This document shows, in pieces, positions 5,792 through 7,912 of a stretch of 7,912 nucleotides of DNA. This stretch comes from CAKRPJ01 sp934376955. GTDB lineage: Bacteria > Bacillota > Clostridia > Lachnospirales > Lachnospiraceae. The stretch is taken from assembly GCA_934376955.1 (NCBI GenBank), contig CAKRPJ010000074.1, forward strand, positions 1-7,912. The letters are read 5' to 3'. Numbering within the stretch: position 1 is the stretch's first letter; the number at the start of each line of letters is the position of its first letter. The position numbers and the translations under genes are program-made. A model generated the notes under the pieces. That model saw only the letters and a list, made by a program, of their open reading frames with translations, was not told the origin of the DNA and ran no database searches.

Positions 5792-6143
5792 ATGTGGACA
5801 GATGAATTATTTCATGTAAAAAAGCCAATCATTGCACTGTTGCATTTGCGGGCGCTGCCGGGGGGATCCTCTGTATGAAAAAGACGCAACGATGGGAGAG
5901 GTAATTGAAAATGCAGCCAGAGAGCTTCAGGCGCTCCAGGAGGGAGGAGTAGATGGAGTTTTGATTGCCAATGAATTCAGCCTTCCGTATGAAAAAAAGG
6001 TTTCCTACGTAACTGTGGCAGCGATGGGACGGGTTGTGGGAGAATTAAAAAAAGAGATAAAAGTTCCATTTGGTGTCAATATTGTTTCTAATCCATTGGC
6101 GACGATTGACTTGGCAGCAGCAGTCGAGGCAGATATGGGATGA
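5792..6143 (+). pseudogene. BtpA/SgcQ-family protein, frameshifted and truncated
   Basis: The start MWTDELFHVKKPIIALLHLRALPG is typical of the BtpA/SgcQ TIM-barrel family (photosystem I biogenesis protein BtpA in cyanobacteria; SgcQ in sugar-phosphate operons of enterics; biochemical role unknown). A G6 run at 5860-5865 puts the rest out of frame: the start frame stops after SSV, whereas GDPLYEKDATMGEVIENAAR continues in frame 3. One G fewer would restore LPGDPLY. That frame then shows ALQEGGVDGVLIANEF, PFGVNIVSNPLATIDLAAAV and ends at 6143. Family members are about 260-280 aa, so more than half is missing, cut by the IS605-type element. GAGGAGAG (5777-5784) is its ribosome site, 14 bases after the epimerase gene. 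Third gene of the operon. Confidence 0.85.
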
Positions 6144-6259
6144 AAGTGAGCTTTAGGGAAAGAAAAAAGATATAAATGTAATCTGTAAATAAGCGGGCAC
6201 TGTGAAATCTGATAGAGTGAAGGTTTTTGCAGTGCCTTTGTGTGTAGAGAGGAGTAAAT
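6144..6259 (+). other. Left end of the tnpB element
   Basis: Non-coding. GGCACTG (6196-6202) pairs with CAGTGCC (6230-6236), a 7-bp stem with a long AT-rich loop, plausibly the subterminal hairpin recognised by a Y1 transposase or a weak terminator (TTTGTG follows). GAGAGGAG (6247-6254) is the ribosome site for tnpB, 5 bases before ATG 6260. No clear promoter is seen. Confidence 0.5.
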
Positions 6260-7520
6260 ATGCTGTTAACACATGAAACAAGCATTGTATTAAACAAAAA
6301 TGATGCCAATATTGTAGGACACATGTGTTATGCGGCTTACAAACTTTGGAATGTCTGTAATTGTGAGAGAAACAACTATAAAATCCTAGGACTGGAAAAA
6401 TATCCGGACTGGTATTATTAAAAATCAAAACATAAAGATGATCTGTGGTTCAAATCACTCCCCTCACAGACCGCACAGGAAATCTGCAAGCTTTTGGATA
6501 AGTCATGGAAATCCTTTTACCGGCTTAAAGAAAGTGGCGGCATCGAGAACCCAAGATCGCCAAGATACAAGAAAGATAAAATGCCAATTACCTATATGCA
6601 AAACGGTATTCAACATGAAAGAAGTTCTTCCCATGTAAGACTTTCTTTACCGAAAAAGCTGAAGGAATAAATATATGGCCGATATCTATGATATTCATGC
6701 TGCATACCTTTATTTGAAAAATCCTGTTTTTTCAAACATGGATACCATAAAACAGATAAAAATATACCCTCCGGCAAATGATGGAACCAGCAGAATTCTA
6801 GCTATCTATGAGGTGGAAGATGTTTTGCCTGAAGAGAACAATGGGCGTTATCTGTCGATTGATCTTGGCTTGCATAATCTTATGACTTGTTATGATAATG
6901 CAGGAAAAACTTTTATTCTTGGGAGAAAATATCTTTCATTTTCATATTTTTATAACAAGGAAATTGCAAGAGTCCAGTCACAATGGGACAGGATCCGGTC
7001 CGCACAGGAAATGGAGTGCCCGAGAACATCTAAACATCTGCAGAAACTTTATCGGAAGAAAAATAACGGTATCAAAGATTATATACATAAGATGACCCGG
7101 TATATTACGAACTATTGCGTGGAGAATAATATTCATACGGTTGTAATCGGAGATATAAAGGGGATTCGCGAAGAGAAAAATCTGGGAAGGAAAACGAACC
7201 AGAAACTTCACAGCCTGCCCTATGCCCGTATCTATATGCAGTTAGAATATAAGCTGAAAATGCAGGGGATTCGCCTGATAAGACAGGAAGAAAGTTATTC
7301 CAGTCAATGTCCGCCACAGTCAGAAGAAGTATCACGCATTTATGCAGAGAAAAAGAATCGGAAGAAGCGCGGCATCTACATTGTAGATACCGTGATCTAC
7401 AATGCAGATGCCGTAGGAGCCTATAACATCTTAAGAAAATATCATGCCGTATCCGGCGAAGAAATTGATATGCCTGTAACCGGGCTGAAAAGTACAAAAA
7501 CAATAAAAGTAGCTGTGTAA
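6260..7520 (+). pseudogene. tnpB: TnpB RNA-guided nuclease, two inactivating lesions
   Basis: TnpB cleaves DNA using an omega RNA made from the element's right end (family knowledge). The N-terminal part begins MLLTHETSIVLNKNDANIVG and ends at a TAA (6419-6421) after PDWYY, where CAA is likely ancestral. Similarity continues in that frame (DDLWFKSLPSQTAQEICKLL) to a TAA at 6668. There a 4-bp tandem duplication, AATA-AATA (6666-6673), shifts the frame into the 281-aa ORF at 6675-7520. Undoing both gives about 418 aa, normal for TnpB. The RuvC-like aspartates are present (D63 in SIDLG, D245 in NADAVGAYN, numbered from 6675). The usual Glu of the central motif is Gly (VVIGDI), and the zinc ribbon keeps a single Cys (SSQCPPQS). 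The 281-aa fragment has AAGGA 8 bases before its ATG. Confidence 0.92.
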
Positions 7521-7620
7521 CCTATTCGGGTAGCAGTAAGGGTGTCATGGACGCACCCCTGAAACTATGAAGTTATGCTTCGTAATCAGAAGCTCGGTAA
7601 TTCAATTGCCGATGTAGTTC
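7521..7620 (+). ncRNA. Right end of tnpB element, predicted omega RNA 3' part
   Basis: A 100-base non-coding stretch between tnpB and the adjoining gene. GGGTG (7540-7544) pairs with CACCC (7554-7558). TCGGTAATT (7594-7602) pairs with AATTGCCGA (7604-7612) around ATTCAA; because nine pairs leave no loop, about six form. In TnpB loci the RNA covering the end of the gene and the right end is the omega RNA, and the guide starts at the border, here just after GTAGTTC, inside the alcohol dehydrogenase tail. Expression is inferred, and a matching nuclease is not made locally because tnpB is broken. Confidence 0.55.
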
Positions 7621-7912
7621 ACCACTCTATGGCTACCTTGATTACACCATCCATCTTATTTTCAAAGAGTGTGTATGCTTCTTCGATCCTGTCTAATGGG
7701 TATGTATGTGTGATAAGTGGTTCCGTATTCAGTCTGCCCTCTGCGATCAGCCGTAGTGTTTCCTCACAATTGCAGCCGTCTACACCGCCGGTCTTGAACG
7801 TGAGGTTCTTGCCGTACATATCCGGCAGCGGCAGAGTCTGAGCCTTGTCATAAAGAGCAACGACCGTCACGACCGCATTTGGTCTTGCACATTCCCATGC
7901 AAGGCGAAACGT
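7619..7912 (-). CDS. Zinc-type alcohol dehydrogenase, C-terminal part (runs off window)
   Basis: The visible 97 residues start TFRLAWECARPNAVVTVVAL at the window edge and end DGVIKVAIEW before a TGA at 7619-7621. MYGKNLTFKTGG, LITHTYPLDRIEEAYTLFENK and DGVIKVAI are the standard C-terminal signature of medium-chain zinc-dependent alcohol/sorbitol dehydrogenases, NAD(P)-linked cytoplasmic oxidoreductases. The catalytic zinc and Rossmann domains would lie upstream, beyond 7912. The frame is open to the edge, so an internal GTG at 7870 is not a start. The gene converges on the operon at 4083-6140, and the tnpB element abuts its stop codon. It looks complete at its C-terminus, although the last one or two residues could come from the element. 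Confidence 0.88.
   Translation of the reverse strand, partial: TFRLAWECARPNAVVTVVALYDKAQTLPLPDMYGKNLTFKTGGVDGCNCEETLRLIAEGRLNTEPLITHTYPLDRIEEAYTLFENKMDGVIKVAIEW

Larger units (their letters stand above)
6140..7620 (+). mobile_element. IS605/IS1341-type element with tnpB only
   Basis: A tnpB-only IS200/IS605-family unit: a left end of about 120 bases, a degraded tnpB (6260-7520), and a 100-base right end with hairpins. No tnpA is adjacent, so movement would need a transposase in trans; the tnpA at 1923 belongs to the same broad family but its ends are not shown to match. The left border is where BtpA similarity stops and the right border is close to the stop codon of the alcohol dehydrogenase gene. 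The two flanks belong to different genes, so DNA has been lost or rearranged around the element. Confidence 0.75.

Overview
The window looks like a chromosomal segment of a low- to mid-GC Firmicute, most likely a gut Lachnospiraceae (Dorea / Blautia / Mediterraneibacter type). This is inferred from strong AGGAGG-type ribosome sites, a HrcA/CIRCE-like heat-shock operator, a BtpA/SgcQ plus FrlC-like sugar gene set, and IS110 and IS200/IS605 relatives that look familiar from that family. No species marker is present.

Layout. 1-121: a tRNA-Gly(GCC) gene and its terminator. 215-340: a 126-bp segment that folds as a four-way junction with near-perfect terminal inverted repeats. 366-1091: a small heat-shock protein gene (hsp20) with a degenerate CIRCE operator overlapping a TTGACA-17-TATATT promoter, ending in a terminator. 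1087-1200: two further long palindromes. 1264-1750: a small helical, ferritin-like protein gene and terminator. 1751-2333: IS200/IS605 material, namely a relic tnpB-type right end followed by an apparently intact Y1 transposase gene tnpA. About 2465-4050: an IS110-family element on the minus strand. Its transposase gene is split by a roughly 150-bp hairpin-rich insertion, and its upstream non-coding end is a candidate bridge-RNA locus. 4083-6140: an operon of two tandem TIM-barrel sugar epimerase/isomerase paralogues, then a BtpA/SgcQ-like gene that is both frameshifted and truncated. About 6140-7620: a tnpB-only IS605/IS1341-type element whose tnpB has a nonsense codon and a 4-bp duplication. 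7619-7912: the 3' end of a zinc-type alcohol dehydrogenase gene on the minus strand.

How the parts relate. The epimerase operon probably acted on a sugar or sugar-amine intermediate in the cytoplasm. It now lies between two insertion elements: its third gene is destroyed and its upstream region is replaced by IS110 DNA. The first epimerase paralogue has lost three of the four predicted metal ligands, while the second keeps all four, so the pair looks like a pseudoenzyme beside an active enzyme. The 6 kb from 1750 to 7620 records repeated, nested insertion by elements that use RNA guides or single-strand transposition (IS110, IS200 and IS605-tnpB), most of them now broken. I see no complete undescribed defence or metabolic system. 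The best leads are the divergent epimerase pair, the four-way-junction element, the IS110 upstream RNA and the repeated IS605 right-end hairpin.
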